DNA from: Oscillospiraceae bacterium
GTDB taxonomy: Bacteria; Bacillota; Clostridia; Oscillospirales; Ruminococcaceae
Direction: 5' to 3'
NCBI GenBank assembly: GCA_021201235.1
Contig: JAJQFI010000024.1
Location: 186,001-250,000, forward strand
DNA length: 64,000 nt
Shown: positions 16,214 through 25,312 of the stretch, piece after piece
Layout: every line of letters starts with the position of its first letter
How positions within the stretch are numbered: the stretch's first letter is position 1
Made by a program: the position numbers and the translations under genes
The notes under the pieces: model-generated
What the model was told of the DNA's origin: nothing
The model's input: the letters and a program-made list of their open reading frames with translations, nothing else
Database searches by the model: none

Positions 16214-16702
16214 ATGGAAAACGCAATGTATAGTCTCACTAAGATTACTGAGGATGCCGGGGCAAGAGTTTGCTGTACCGGCGACATATCGGAAATCATG
16301 AAATTCGTTGCAAAAGAAAACACGCCGGCAGGAATCCACAATGCCTCACCTGAATTCGAACCGTATCTGTCTGACTTACTGGCAAAGTTGGGCATGCCCG
16401 CAAGTCTCCGCGGTTATGAGTATCTCAAAGCCGCAATAAAACTTACTTTGGACTCCCCTACATTTCTTTATCGACATGTTACATCGTGCCTTTACCCCGA
16501 GATTGCAACTCTGTCTGACACAAACGCGGCATGTGTCGAGCGAGCTATTCGTCACGCAATCTCTGTCCTTTGGGACAGAGGAGATTCAGAACAGCTGAAC
16601 GATATTTTCGGCAATAGTATTTCGGCGAAGACCGGAAAAGTTACCAATTCCGAATTTATCGCGAGAATCTCGGAAATGGTCAGAAACAACGTAACGCTCT
16701 GA
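16214..16702 (+). CDS. Stand-alone Spo0A C-terminal DNA-binding domain protein
   Basis: The 162-residue protein matches the DNA-binding effector domain of Spo0A from about residue 50 on: LGMPASLRGYEYLKAAI, YPEIATLSDTNAACVERAIRHAI, WDRGDSEQLNDIFG, TNSEFIARIS. The usual phosphoacceptor receiver domain is missing. It is replaced by about 50 residues without a recognised fold and without the Asp pocket. It therefore cannot be switched on by the phosphorelay in the usual way. It could be a constitutive or competing regulator of 0A boxes (inference). spoIIID lies about 400 bp downstream on the other strand. Confidence 0.85.
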   Translation: MENAMYSLTKITEDAGARVCCTGDISEIMKFVAKENTPAGIHNASPEFEPYLSDLLAKLGMPASLRGYEYLKAAIKLTLDSPTFLYRHVTSCLYPEIATLSDTNAACVERAIRHAISVLWDRGDSEQLNDIFGNSISAKTGKVTNSEFIARISEMVRNNVTL

Positions 16703-16730
16703 TATTCAGAAGACAACAGCATAAAATAAT

Positions 16731-16762
16731 AAAGCCTCTTCGCATTTTACGGAGAGGCTTTT
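16731..16762. terminator. Bidirectional terminator
   Basis: AAAGCCTCT (16731-16739) and AGAGGCTTT (16753-16761) form a 9-bp stem between the convergent Spo0A-C gene and the 41-residue peptide gene. T-rich tails exist on both strands. Confidence 0.8.
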
Positions 16763-16777
16763 GATGCTCAGTTTTCA

Positions 16778-16903
16778 CTAATACTCATCATTGGAATCAA
16801 TCATTCCTAAGCTATAACCATTAACATTGCCCGAAGTCACAATCCACTCGTTTTCTTCATAGTTGATGATTTCCATCTCGTGCTTTTCGTATTCTTTGTC
16901 CAT
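16778..16903 (-). CDS. 41-residue acidic peptide of unknown function
   Basis: This small gene starts at ATG 16903, seven bases after GGAGGG, and encodes MDKEYEKHEMEIINY ... ending MIDSNDEY. It has a perfect-spacing promoter about 70 bp upstream and its own terminator, so it is very likely expressed. The N-terminal E-x-E-I-I stretch and the central VTSGNVNG recall short clostridial peptides of unknown role with a conserved TS/TSG end, some of which look like precursor peptides. No modifying enzyme or exporter gene is adjacent. Function is unassigned. Confidence 0.6.
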   Translation of the reverse strand: MDKEYEKHEMEIINYEENEWIVTSGNVNGYSLGMIDSNDEY

Positions 16904-16975
16904 ATAATTGCCCTCCTATATATGATTTTTGATTTTGTTTGCTCAGATGGTATCTGATTTTTGTGAAGTACGTTC

Positions 16976-17004
16976 ATGATACCACGTTTCGACGCGCTTG
17001 TCAA
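16976..17004 (-). promoter_or_regulatory. Strong promoter of the 41-residue peptide gene
   Basis: The minus strand reads TTGACA, 17 bases, TATCAT, preceded by a T-rich stretch. The leader between the -10 and the start is about 70 bases. Confidence 0.75.
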
Positions 17005-17065
17005 GCACTTTTTACAATAATTTTTGTATAAGTATCAATTTTTCTTGTCTATCTTGACTTATCCG

Positions 17066-17105
17066 TACAAAAGAAAAGCCGCACCAAGTTTAAATGGTGC
17101 GGCTT
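17066..17105 (-). terminator. Terminator of spoIIID
   Basis: AAGCCGCACCA and TGGTGCGGCTT pair over 11 bp with an 8-base loop, followed on the minus strand by TTCTTTT. It lies ten bases after the spoIIID stop. Confidence 0.9.
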
Positions 17106-17115
17106 GATATTTACT

Positions 17116-17385
17116 TCAGCGGTTGTGCATAGCCGCCATCTCATATTTCCTCTTGGTGGCTTCTCCGCCACGGATATGCCTTTCCTTCTTGTTGATATCA
17201 AGGATAATCTTGACCTCTTCGTAGAGCGACGGTTCTACTTTTTGCAGTCTTTTGCTGACGTCCTGATGAACCGTGGATTTGCTGATTCCGAACTCTTTTG
17301 CCGCCTGTCGGACGGTCGCCCTGTTTTCAACTATGTATTCGCCTAAAATTATCGGGCGTTCTCTGTCCATCGGTATTTCCGTCAT
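17116..17385 (-). CDS. spoIIID: Sporulation transcriptional regulator SpoIIID
   Basis: The 89-residue protein regulates mother-cell genes during sporulation. The family signature is plain: ILGEYIVENRATVRQAAKEFGISKSTVHQDVSKRL (helix-turn-helix) followed by IRGGEATKRKYE. An ATG at 17385 is chosen; a second at 17370 is also possible, with AGGAG about 13 bases upstream. A sigma-E type promoter is expected, but none is clear in the 250 bp shared with gap. This is direct evidence that the organism can sporulate or descends from spore formers. Confidence 0.95.
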   Translation of the reverse strand: MTEIPMDRERPIILGEYIVENRATVRQAAKEFGISKSTVHQDVSKRLQKVEPSLYEEVKIILDINKKERHIRGGEATKRKYEMAAMHNR

Positions 17386-17572
17386 AAGCTCGCTCTCACT
17401 CCTAATGCTTTTTACTAATTTATATTACGAGCAAGACAAAAATAGAAGTATCGAGTCTGCCAAACGGCGAATCTTTAGGAAGCAGTTCGACCTAAACGGA
17501 CATTTATCTTGTCTTATGAAGCCCTTAACGAAAAATTTTCCTGCAAACATGCGCATTTTTCGGACAAAGGTC

Positions 17573-17601
17573 TTGCAAACTGCGACAAAATGGTGTAGAA
17601 T
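17573..17601 (+). promoter_or_regulatory. Promoter of gap
   Basis: TTGCAA, 17 bases, TAGAAT, about 38 bases before the start codon. Confidence 0.7.
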
Positions 17602-17639
17602 ATAAGAGCATAAAAAACACTATTGGAGGTTTTTATATT

Positions 17640-18716
17640 ATGTCTAAGTCTGTAAAAGTAGCGATTAACGGATTCGGCAGAATCGGACGTCTTGCTTTCC
17701 GCCAGATGTTCGGTGCTGAAGGATACGAAATCGTAGCAATCAACGATCTCACAAAGCCTGAGATGCTCGCTCACCTTCTCAAATATGATACCGCTCAGGG
17801 CGGCTACTGCGGGAGAATCGGCGAGAACGCTCACACCGTTGATGTAAAGCCTGCTGTTTATGCTGAGGACGGCAAGACCGTTACAGTTCCCGGTGCTATC
17901 ATCGTCGACGGTAAGGAAATCACCATTTATGCAAAGCCCAACGCTTCCGAGCTTCCTTGGAGCGAGCTTGGAGTTGACGTAGTTCTCGAGTGCACCGGCT
18001 TCTACTGCTCAAAGGCAAAGAGCCAGGCTCACATCGACGCCGGCGCAAAGAAGGTTGTTATCTCTGCTCCCGCAGGCAATGATCTTCCCACTATCGTTTA
18101 CAGCGTCAACGAGAAGACCCTCACTGCTGAGGACACCATCATCTCTGCAGCTTCCTGCACCACCAACTGCTTGGCTCCTATGGCTAAGGCTCTCAATGAT
18201 TATGCTCCTATCCAGAGCGGTATCATGTCCACCATCCATGCTTACACCGGCGACCAGATGATCCTCGACGGTCCTCACCGCAAGGGCGACCTTCGTCGTG
18301 CAAGAGCAGGTGCTGCAAACATTGTTCCTAACTCCACCGGTGCCGCTAAGGCTATCGGATTGGTAATCCCCGAACTCAACGGCAAGCTCATCGGCTCCGC
18401 TCAGAGAGTTCCTGTTACCACCGGTTCCACCACCATCCTCACTGCTGTTGTCAAGGGCGAGAACATCACCAAGGAAGGCATCAACGCCGCTATGAAGGCT
18501 GCTTCTTCCGAGTCCTTCGGTTACAACGAAGATCCTATCGTTTCTTCTGACGTTGTCGGCATGAGATACGGTTCTCTCTTCGATGCAACTCAGACCATGG
18601 TTGCTAAGCTCACCGATGACCTCTATCAGGTACAGGTAGTTTCCTGGTATGACAACGAGAACTCCTACACCAGCCAGATGGTCAGAACCATCAAGTACTT
18701 CGCAGAGCTCGCTTAA
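17640..18716 (+). CDS. gap: Type I glyceraldehyde-3-phosphate dehydrogenase
   Basis: The 358-residue glycolytic enzyme oxidises glyceraldehyde 3-phosphate with NAD+ and phosphate. The dinucleotide fold starts [14 protein letters not shown], and the active-site Cys is in [26 protein letters not shown] is the C-terminal signature. It is about 20 residues longer than the common 335, through small inserts in the N-terminal half (for example [12 protein letters not shown]). Codon use is strongly biased (AAG, CTC, GGC), as in highly expressed genes. GGAGG lies 10 bases before the ATG. It is monocistronic. Confidence 0.97.
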   Translation: MSKSVKVAINGFGRIGRLAFRQMFGAEGYEIVAINDLTKPEMLAHLLKYDTAQGGYCGRIGENAHTVDVKPAVYAEDGKTVTVPGAIIVDGKEITIYAKPNASELPWSELGVDVVLECTGFYCSKAKSQAHIDAGAKKVVISAPAGNDLPTIVYSVNEKTLTAEDTIISAASCTTNCLAPMAKALNDYAPIQSGIMSTIHAYTGDQMILDGPHRKGDLRRARAGAANIVPNSTGAAKAIGLVIPELNGKLIGSAQRVPVTTGSTTILTAVVKGENITKEGINAAMKAASSESFGYNEDPIVSSDVVGMRYGSLFDATQTMVAKLTDDLYQVQVVSWYDNENSYTSQMVRTIKYFAELA

Positions 18717-18743
18717 TCGAAGCTTATAACTTAGTACAAAATA

Positions 18744-18786
18744 ATCCCGTTTCTCTTTTCCTGAGAAACGGGATTTTGTTATTTTT
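18744..18786. terminator. Bidirectional terminator between gap and the sensor kinase gene
   Basis: ATCCCGTTTCTC (18744-18755) pairs perfectly with GAGAAACGGGAT (18763-18774), followed by TTTGTTATTTTT. Both convergent genes end here; the kinase gene stop lies inside the T-rich tail. Confidence 0.9.
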
Positions 18787-21154
18787 CGACTACAACCGCC
18801 GGAAGAGTTTCTTCGTTCGACGGCTCCGGCTCGGGTGGAAGCTCATCCATTGTGAGCTCAGCCTTGTACAAGTCTCCGTCAATTACGATATTGAAATCGA
18901 CGTTATTGAGAGCACAGAGACTCTTTGCAATCGAAAGCTCCAAGCCGCTACCTTCGGTTGAGCGGGAGGAATCTCCCCTGACGAAGCGCTCCATAAGCTC
19001 ATCGCTTGAGATATTGAGCTCGTATTTCGAGATGTTTTTAAAGATAATCTGTATTTTGCCGTCAAGCTCTTCCGCAGAGACATAGACCCGAGTGTTCGGC
19101 TGAGCATATTTAAGGATATTCCCCATCAGGTTGTCAAACACTCTCCACATAAGCCTTCCGTCGACCAAAGCCATCATTGGCTTTTCGGGAGTCGTTACGA
19201 CGAGCTTAAGCCCTGTTGCCTCGAGCCTGTCCGCATATTCAGCTGTTGCCTGAGTCAGGAGTATCGACATATCTGTCTTCTCAAGGGCTACGGGAATCGC
19301 ACCAGCCTGAGCCTTTGAAGCTTCGACAAGGTCATCAATAAGCTTCTTCATTCTTTGGGATTGGCGGACAAGCACGTCAACATATTCTTTTGCGGAATCG
19401 GGCTGGATGTTCTCTTTTGAGAGGATATCGACATAATTGACTATGGAAGTCAAAGGCGTTTTCAAATCGTGAGAGACGTTCGTAATAAGCTCGGTCTTCA
19501 GCCTTTCGGAGCGAAGGCTCTCGTCGACAGCCGCCTGTATGCCGTCGTTGATGTTGTTCAGGTGTCCGGCAAATTTTCCGAGCCCGAAATAAAGCCCTTC
19601 ATTATCGACAACCGTCTCGGTCTTGCCTTCGGATATAGCCTGAGCGGCTTCTTCAAGTTTCCTGACACCCATAGCATAAACAAGAGCCGCAATCAGGACT
19701 GCGAGGTTTCCTACAGTGAACATGAGAAGCCCCATGAAGACATCCACGAGAAGTAACAAAAAGCACAAAAAATCATATACCAGACCGCCTATAAAGATAA
19801 ATTTAAGCTTTGTTGCATATTTGCGGTTTCTGATGAGCTTCCTGAAGAAGTTAAACAGCCATATCAGTGAGCCGAAAATGATTGTGTTCTTAAAGAACCG
19901 CCTTGCCTTGACTCTTGCAGAGCAGGTAATCAGGACAAGCATCACCACGCCCACCGATACTCCCGCACAAAGTGCAAAAATCAGATATTGAAGCAACCTT
20001 GCTTCAAGGTCAATATAGATAATTTCAGAGACGATGTACAAAGAGCCGAAAAGCACCACGCCAACAGGAATCAGGTATAGTTCGAGCGGAATCTTATCGG
20101 CAAAAATGAGGTGAATGCCTTCATATTCCGGGAAATGACCGGCAGTCGTCATCAAGACTATAAAGCAAGCCAGTGCAACTACTACAGTCACTATCATCAT
20201 AGCTATGAAGTGATTTTTATTGCTTAGAAGTGTGTTAATTCTCGTAAGCTTGATATAGACATCGTCATGAACTGTAAAATCGGTGAGATTGGCAGGAAGA
20301 CTCGCAGTTACAGTCAGAGTTTCAGACAGGACCTGAGAGAGCACAATATGGGTGCAATAAATTATCTCGCCGTCTTCATAATCAATCGAAATCTCAAAGC
20401 CCAAAACTTCAACCAAGTCGTCGAGCTCTGAAAACATGCTGAGGCAACTTACGGCTTCTTCATAACTGTAGGTGATAACCTCGACGACCATTGGTTCACC
20501 CATAACTGTGACGGTATAATCCTCCGATGAAGATGTCAGGTCAGTATCCTCACCATCTGCAAAAGCATAATTAGAATAAAGTGTCTCATTGGCTGAGTTA
20601 CTCACATCAATCCTGAAATTGCTTCTGCCTTCGGGATAGTAAATCTCAATATAATCACCGAAGCTTTCGAGGTCTTCTTCGGTAATCAGGGTTTCAGATT
20701 CCGCATATGAAACGTTGAAAATCTCTCTGAGCCACTCCATTGGCGTCTCGTCCTCGTAATAGTAGAAGCCGAACAGAGGTGAAATATCTTCGTAATCGTC
20801 GTAGTTGATGGCATAGTATTCGATAAATTCATCATCAAAGAGATAGCTATACTCAGTGGTAGCATCATAACGCTCATATGAGTCATAGAAAACTGCCTCA
20901 TCCAACGCCTCGGCAGAATAGCCGTATGGCTCATACCACGAAAGATATACCCCAGCAAGATTCTTCTTGAGCTCGGTTTCATTGGAAATATAATCATCCA
21001 TAATGGTGTAATTATCGAGATAATAGGCGTCGTTATAGTAAAGGATAATTGCGGCGAGTGCACTGCCCGCAAATATCATCACAGCTAAGACAAGGCAGAC
21101 GAATGCCGTTACTTTTACCCAGAGTTTTCCCCGCTTTCTTGTGCCACTTATCAT
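18779..21154 (-). CDS. Membrane sensor histidine kinase
   Basis: This 791-residue kinase has an N-terminal membrane anchor, a large acidic Tyr-rich extracellular domain (about 35-300), then several membrane segments (about 310-500). A HisKA domain (NVSHDLKTPLTS, phosphoacceptor His about 562) and an ATPase domain with N-box-like NLMGNILKYAQ and late GSGLELSIAKSLC follow. The classical G1 D-x-G-x-G is replaced by a segment with KISKYELNIS. It pairs with the response regulator gene 51 bp upstream. The signal is unknown; the architecture resembles envelope-stress kinases of clostridia. Confidence 0.9.
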   Translation of the reverse strand: MISGTRKRGKLWVKVTAFVCLVLAVMIFAGSALAAIILYYNDAYYLDNYTIMDDYISNETELKKNLAGVYLSWYEPYGYSAEALDEAVFYDSYERYDATTEYSYLFDDEFIEYYAINYDDYEDISPLFGFYYYEDETPMEWLREIFNVSYAESETLITEEDLESFGDYIEIYYPEGRSNFRIDVSNSANETLYSNYAFADGEDTDLTSSSEDYTVTVMGEPMVVEVITYSYEEAVSCLSMFSELDDLVEVLGFEISIDYEDGEIIYCTHIVLSQVLSETLTVTASLPANLTDFTVHDDVYIKLTRINTLLSNKNHFIAMMIVTVVVALACFIVLMTTAGHFPEYEGIHLIFADKIPLELYLIPVGVVLFGSLYIVSEIIYIDLEARLLQYLIFALCAGVSVGVVMLVLITCSARVKARRFFKNTIIFGSLIWLFNFFRKLIRNRKYATKLKFIFIGGLVYDFLCFLLLLVDVFMGLLMFTVGNLAVLIAALVYAMGVRKLEEAAQAISEGKTETVVDNEGLYFGLGKFAGHLNNINDGIQAAVDESLRSERLKTELITNVSHDLKTPLTSIVNYVDILSKENIQPDSAKEYVDVLVRQSQRMKKLIDDLVEASKAQAGAIPVALEKTDMSILLTQATAEYADRLEATGLKLVVTTPEKPMMALVDGRLMWRVFDNLMGNILKYAQPNTRVYVSAEELDGKIQIIFKNISKYELNISSDELMERFVRGDSSRSTEGSGLELSIAKSLCALNNVDFNIVIDGDLYKAELTMDELPPEPEPSNEETLPAVVVEK

Positions 21155-21205
21155 AACTCAAGCCTCCTGTTCTCCAGTGCGGGCGGATAATATCCGCCCT
21201 TACAA

Positions 21206-21907
21206 TCAGTTCTTCGGTCTTTCAAATTTATAACCCTTTCCCCATACAACTTTCAAGTATCTCGGAGCCGCAGAGTCAATCTCTATCTTCTCTCTTAAGT
21301 GCCGCATATGTACAGCCACGGCGTTGTTGACACCTATCGGAACATCTCCCCATACGGCACGATATATTTCCGGAGGTGAAAAGCATTCGCCCGGGTGCTC
21401 CATGAGAAATTTCAGAATGCTGTATTCCTTCGGAGTGAGCGAGACGATCTCACCGTCGACGGTCACTTGCTTGTCCTCGTATCTTATCTGGATTCCGCCG
21501 ATTTTGAGAGTGTCGGGACTTGCGGGAGCACTTCCAAGCATAGTGTATCTTCTGATTTGCGAACGTATTCTCGCAGTGAGTTCAACGGCATTGAAAGGCT
21601 TCGTGACATAGTCGTCGGCACCGAGGTTCAGTTCCAGAACTTTGTCGGTGTCCTCAGACTTCGCCGTCAGGAATATAACCGGGACATTTGAAAAGCTTCT
21701 CAGCTCACTCAATGTTGCGATTCCGTCCATCTCCGGCATCATGATGTCCATAACACATACATCTATTTTCTCGTCATGAAGGATTCTCAAAGCATCCCGA
21801 CCGTTATAAGCGGCAAAGAAATCATATCCCTCGTTTTTAAGATAAATCTTCAGAGCATTCACAATATCCGGCTCGTCGTCGCAGATAAGTACGCTATAAT
21901 TTCCCAT
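21206..21907 (-). CDS. OmpR/VanR-type response regulator
   Basis: The 233-residue regulator has a receiver domain with acidic pocket DDEPD (10-14), phosphoacceptor D54 in CVMDIMMPEMDG and K in FLTAKSED. A winged-helix DNA-binding domain follows (LTPKEYSILKFLMEHPGECFS ... VHMRHLREKIE). It is the partner of the membrane kinase encoded immediately downstream. Direct ATCTTAAT repeats lie just upstream of its start region and may be its own operator (inference). Confidence 0.95.
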   Translation of the reverse strand: MGNYSVLICDDEPDIVNALKIYLKNEGYDFFAAYNGRDALRILHDEKIDVCVMDIMMPEMDGIATLSELRSFSNVPVIFLTAKSEDTDKVLELNLGADDYVTKPFNAVELTARIRSQIRRYTMLGSAPASPDTLKIGGIQIRYEDKQVTVDGEIVSLTPKEYSILKFLMEHPGECFSPPEIYRAVWGDVPIGVNNAVAVHMRHLREKIEIDSAAPRYLKVVWGKGYKFERPKN

Positions 21908-21967
21908 GAATTTCTTCCTCTTTTCTTCTCCATCTTATGATGATATAGATATTGTACCACAAAAGAG

Positions 21968-21998
21968 ATTAAGATGCCATACAAAAAGATATTAAGAT
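21968..21998. promoter_or_regulatory. Direct repeats upstream of the response regulator gene
   Basis: ATTAAGAT occurs at 21968-21975 and 21991-21998, 23 bp apart (two helical turns), flanking the probable -35 region; TACAAT follows on the minus strand. Binding of the OmpR-type regulator here is inferred only from spacing. Confidence 0.4.
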
Positions 21999-22054
21999 TT
22001 CGCCCGATTTCTTAATAATTGTTCGCCCACATTCCCCTTTTTGGGACAAAATGC

Positions 22055-22083
22055 TTGAAAACGAATGAAATATCGGTTATACT
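22055..22083 (+). promoter_or_regulatory. Promoter of the plsY operon
   Basis: TTGAAA, 17 bases, TATACT, about 40 bases before plsY. Confidence 0.6.
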
Positions 22084-22122
22084 TAGTGTAAGGGTAAAAT
22101 ATATACTGAGCAAGGTCGTGAT

Positions 22123-22767
22123 TTGATGTTTCCGTTGACAATACTGCCATTCGTTATTTTGGGATATCTTTCGGGCAGTGTTCTGTTTGCACCGATATGG
22201 GCAAAGGCTTTTCATAAGGGAGACATAATCGAAAAGGCAAAAGGCCGCAATCCCGGAGCATCGAATGCTTTTACATACGGAGGACTCTGGTGCGGAATAC
22301 TCACGCTTATATGTGATGTTCTCAAGGGTATAATCCCGATAAGACTTTTCCTTACCTTCGGTACATATTCGGATGCAACGCCTTGCACCGATGTTGCATT
22401 CGCATTCGTTCTTGCTGCTCCTGTTATCGGACACGCATTTTCAATCTTCAACAGCTTCAACGGTGGAAAAGGAATTGCCACGACATTTGGCTGTCTTATC
22501 GGGTTGGTTCCAATTTATCAGCCTCTGCTCTTCATGGCAATTTTGTTCATCTTTTTCTCTCTTATTCTGAAAATATCACCCCATTTATACAGAACGGCAA
22601 TATCATATTTAACCACTCTGGTTGCATTATGTATTTTCGGTCTTAAAACCAAAATGGTCGCTCTGCCGATTGGGTTTATTTTCATCACTGTAGCGGTGAT
22701 GTACAGACTCCACAGGAGTCCTGAAGAAAGGGAAGAAATTGAGGTGAATCTGGCGTGGAAGCATTGA
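22123..22767 (+). CDS. plsY: PlsY-like glycerol-3-phosphate acyltransferase
   Basis: The 214-residue membrane protein has six or seven hydrophobic segments. PlsY motifs are present in order: GYLSGSVLFAPIWAK (motif 1), GRNPGASNAFTYGG in place of the usual GSGNIGATNVLRT (motif 2), and FNGGKGIATTFG (motif 3). The family transfers acyl from acyl-phosphate to glycerol 3-phosphate, the first step of phospholipid synthesis. This copy is divergent, so a second canonical plsY may exist elsewhere. It overlaps the glycosyltransferase gene by 13 bp. Confidence 0.82.
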   Translation: MMFPLTILPFVILGYLSGSVLFAPIWAKAFHKGDIIEKAKGRNPGASNAFTYGGLWCGILTLICDVLKGIIPIRLFLTFGTYSDATPCTDVAFAFVLAAPVIGHAFSIFNSFNGGKGIATTFGCLIGLVPIYQPLLFMAILFIFFSLILKISPHLYRTAISYLTTLVALCIFGLKTKMVALPIGFIFITVAVMYRLHRSPEEREEIEVNLAWKH

Positions 22768-23894
22768 TACTTTCGATGGGCACCGGTGGCGGTCACAACG
22801 CCGCGGCTCAGGCTGTCCAGGAAGAGCTTGAAAGGCGAGGACACACCGCCGTACTGATGAACCCATACAATCTCAAAAGCGGTAAGATGGCAAAGTTTGT
22901 TGACTCAGCTTATATCGCAACTGTCAGATATGTCCCGGAGTTATTCGGACTCGTTTATAAGATAGGCAGTGCGGTTTCAAAGCTTCCGGTTCAACGCTCC
23001 ATCATATATATGATAAACCGCAAGCCGGCAAAGGCACTCGGAAAATACCTGAAAGAAAACCGCTATGATGCCATCATCACAACTCACCTGTTCTCGGGAG
23101 AAATGCTGACATACCTCAGGGACGAAAAATTCGGCCTGCCGAAAACAATATTTATTGCCACGGACTATGCCTGCATTCCTTTTGAAGGTGAAGTCGAAAC
23201 CGACGCCTGCATTGTGCCCTCAAACGACTATATAGAAGAGTTTGCACGATGCGGAGTTGCCTTGAGCAGATGCTACGGATACGGAATTCCGACAAAGAGC
23301 GCATTCGGGACAAAAGCTTCAAAAGAGGACTTGAAGAAAGAACTTGGGCTCGACCCCGCCTGCAAGTATATTCTCATATGCGGCGGAAGCATGGGTGCGG
23401 GTAGCATTGTAAAGACAGTAAGACATGTTGTTGAGAGGACATCAAAGCTTGAGCGCACAAAGGTTATCGTCGTATGCGGAAGCAACAACAAGCTTTTCGA
23501 AAAGCTCTTTGCTATCTATGGAGACGAGATAATACTGTATCGCTTCACCGATAAGATGCCCGAGCTTTTCAAGCTTTGCGAAATGTGCTTCACAAAGCCG
23601 GGAGGGCTGACCACAACGGAAGCCGCAGTGAGCGACACGCCTCTCGTCCATATGCCCCCTATTCCCGGCTGTGAAACGAGAAACGTGAACTACTATGTAT
23701 CAAACAAGATGAGTGTCAGAGTGAACACTTCAAAAAAGAGTATCAATCGTGCTATAGACTATCTTTCCGACAGGCAAAATTGCCTTGACATGATAAAGAA
23801 ACAGCACGAATTAATAAATCCAGATGCGGCGACGGATATATGCAACCTTGCCGAAAGGCTGATTGCAGAAGTAACTGCCGAAGTCGAAAATTAA
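22755..23894 (+). CDS. Diacylglycerol glycosyltransferase (MGDG synthase family)
   Basis: The 379-residue GT28-type enzyme starts at GTG 22755, eight bases after GAGGTG. The N-terminal MGTGGGHNAAAQAVQEEL is the acceptor-side signature of MGDG synthase/UgtP proteins. FTDKMPELFKLCEMCFTKPGGLTTTEA is the nucleotide-sugar binding motif. Such enzymes add sugar from a UDP donor to diacylglycerol at the inner membrane leaflet. Coupling to plsY suggests a lipid-supply and glycolipid module. Whether glucose or galactose is used cannot be told. Confidence 0.88.
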   Translation: MEALILSMGTGGGHNAAAQAVQEELERRGHTAVLMNPYNLKSGKMAKFVDSAYIATVRYVPELFGLVYKIGSAVSKLPVQRSIIYMINRKPAKALGKYLKENRYDAIITTHLFSGEMLTYLRDEKFGLPKTIFIATDYACIPFEGEVETDACIVPSNDYIEEFARCGVALSRCYGYGIPTKSAFGTKASKEDLKKELGLDPACKYILICGGSMGAGSIVKTVRHVVERTSKLERTKVIVVCGSNNKLFEKLFAIYGDEIILYRFTDKMPELFKLCEMCFTKPGGLTTTEAAVSDTPLVHMPPIPGCETRNVNYYVSNKMSVRVNTSKKSINRAIDYLSDRQNCLDMIKKQHELINPDAATDICNLAERLIAEVTAEVEN

Positions 23895-23910
23895 TAAGGA
23901 GATGTATGAT

Positions 23911-24957
23911 ATGCCTGAGATGGACATAAAATACCGCGATTTTGCAAGAAAGAAAGCCTGTGAACTTTTAGCTATAGACAGCCCATCGGGTTACACCGAA
24001 AGAGCCGCGGCTTGGGTGAAGGATGAATTTGAAGGTTTGGGCTTTAAGGCTACCATCACTGAAAAAGGCGGAGTTATCGTCGATTTGGGCGGAGTTGCCA
24101 AGGACGATGCCCTGCTTCTTGAAGCTCACACTGATACCTTGGGCGGTATGGTCTGCGAAATTACCGGCTCAGGAAGGCTTAAAATCACTAACTTGGGCGG
24201 AATGGAAGCAAACAATGCCGAAGCAGAAAACGTAAGAATTTATACCCGTGAGCAATTTGTTTATGAAGGAACCCTACAGCTCTGCAATGCAAGCGTCCAC
24301 GTCAACGGAGAATATCATTCCACAAAGAGAAGTTTCGACACGATGGAAGTCGTGATTGACGAGAATGTAAAGTCTGCCGATGATGTCAGGAAGCTTGGAA
24401 TTGCAGTCGGGGACATAGTCTGCTTCGAACCGAGGACCAGACTTACCCAGTCGGGATATATCAAATCAAGATTCCTTGACGACAAGCTTTCCGTCGGAAT
24501 ACTCTTAGGCTTTGCGAACTATATCGCCGACAACAACATCAAGCTCCTGAGAAAGACCTATGTACACGTTACTGTTTATGAGGAAGTCGGTCACGGTGGT
24601 TCCGGCTCTGTTCCCGAAGGCGTTACCGAAGCAATCAGCGTAGATATGGGATGCGTCGGGAACGGGCTTACCTGCACCGAAAGACAGGTTTCTATCTGCG
24701 CAAAGGACTCCGGCGGACCATATAACTATCAGGTGGTTTCAAAGCTCATTGCCGCCGCCAAAAAAGAAGGTGCGGACTATGCTGTCGATGTCTATCCGCA
24801 CTACGGTTCCGATGTTGAGGCTACCCTGAGAGCGGGATATGACATCCGTCACGGGCTTATCGGAGCGGGCGTTTATGCAAGCCATGGCTATGAAAGAAGC
24901 CATGTTGACGGAATTATGAACACCCTGAAGGTATTGAAGGGCTATCTGAATATCTGA
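23911..24957 (+). CDS. M42 family metallopeptidase
   Basis: The enzyme is a di-zinc aminopeptidase/endoglucanase-like protein. Metal and catalytic motifs are LLEAHTDTLGGM, the bridging Asp in SRFLDDKLSVG, EEVGHGGSG with the catalytic Glu, VDMGCVGNG and the C-terminal ASHGYERSH. ATG 23911 has nine bases behind AAGGAG; ATG 23902 abuts it directly. About 348 residues, normal for M42. It is 16 bp after the glycosyltransferase gene and probably cotranscribed. Confidence 0.88.
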   Translation: MPEMDIKYRDFARKKACELLAIDSPSGYTERAAAWVKDEFEGLGFKATITEKGGVIVDLGGVAKDDALLLEAHTDTLGGMVCEITGSGRLKITNLGGMEANNAEAENVRIYTREQFVYEGTLQLCNASVHVNGEYHSTKRSFDTMEVVIDENVKSADDVRKLGIAVGDIVCFEPRTRLTQSGYIKSRFLDDKLSVGILLGFANYIADNNIKLLRKTYVHVTVYEEVGHGGSGSVPEGVTEAISVDMGCVGNGLTCTERQVSICAKDSGGPYNYQVVSKLIAAAKKEGADYAVDVYPHYGSDVEATLRAGYDIRHGLIGAGVYASHGYERSHVDGIMNTLKVLKGYLNI

Positions 24958-24972
24958 AAACTAATAAACACG

Positions 24973-25004
24973 AAAAAAGCCGAAGGATCAGACCTTCGGC
25001 TTTT
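24973..25004. terminator. Bidirectional terminator between the M42 gene and rpsR
   Basis: AAAAGCCGAAGG and CCTTCGGCTTTT form a 12-bp stem with a short loop and T/A tails on both sides, serving two convergent operons. Confidence 0.88.
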
Positions 25005-25025
25005 GATATTACTTGAACTGTTCTA

Positions 25026-25271
25026 TCAGTCGGAAGAATAAGGCAGGAGTGCAACGTATCTTGCTCTCTTGACAGCCTTGGTGAGTTCGCGCTGATGATA
25101 TGCACAGGTTCCGGTTACACGTCTGGGCAATATCTTGGAACGCTCGGTAAGGCACTTACGAAGCTTTGCAGTGTCTTTGTAATCAATGGTCTCTGCTCTG
25201 TCAGCACAGAACATGCAAACCTTTTTTCTGGGTCTCTTTGTCGGTCTTGCACCGACAGTATTTCTTTCCAT
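25026..25271 (-). CDS. rpsR: 30S ribosomal protein S18
   Basis: 81 residues with the S18 core: [66 protein letters not shown] (given here only as landmarks RVTGTC and [13 protein letters not shown]). C-x2-C with later C and H suggests the zinc-binding variant. Last gene of rpsF-ssb-rpsR. GAAAGGAG lies ahead of the start. Confidence 0.97.
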   Translation of the reverse strand: MERNTVGARPTKRPRKKVCMFCADRAETIDYKDTAKLRKCLTERSKILPRRVTGTCAYHQRELTKAVKRARYVALLPYSSD

Positions 25272-25312
25272 GGTGAAATTCTCCTTTCAAAGATTATCGC
25301 GTTCTGACTGAA

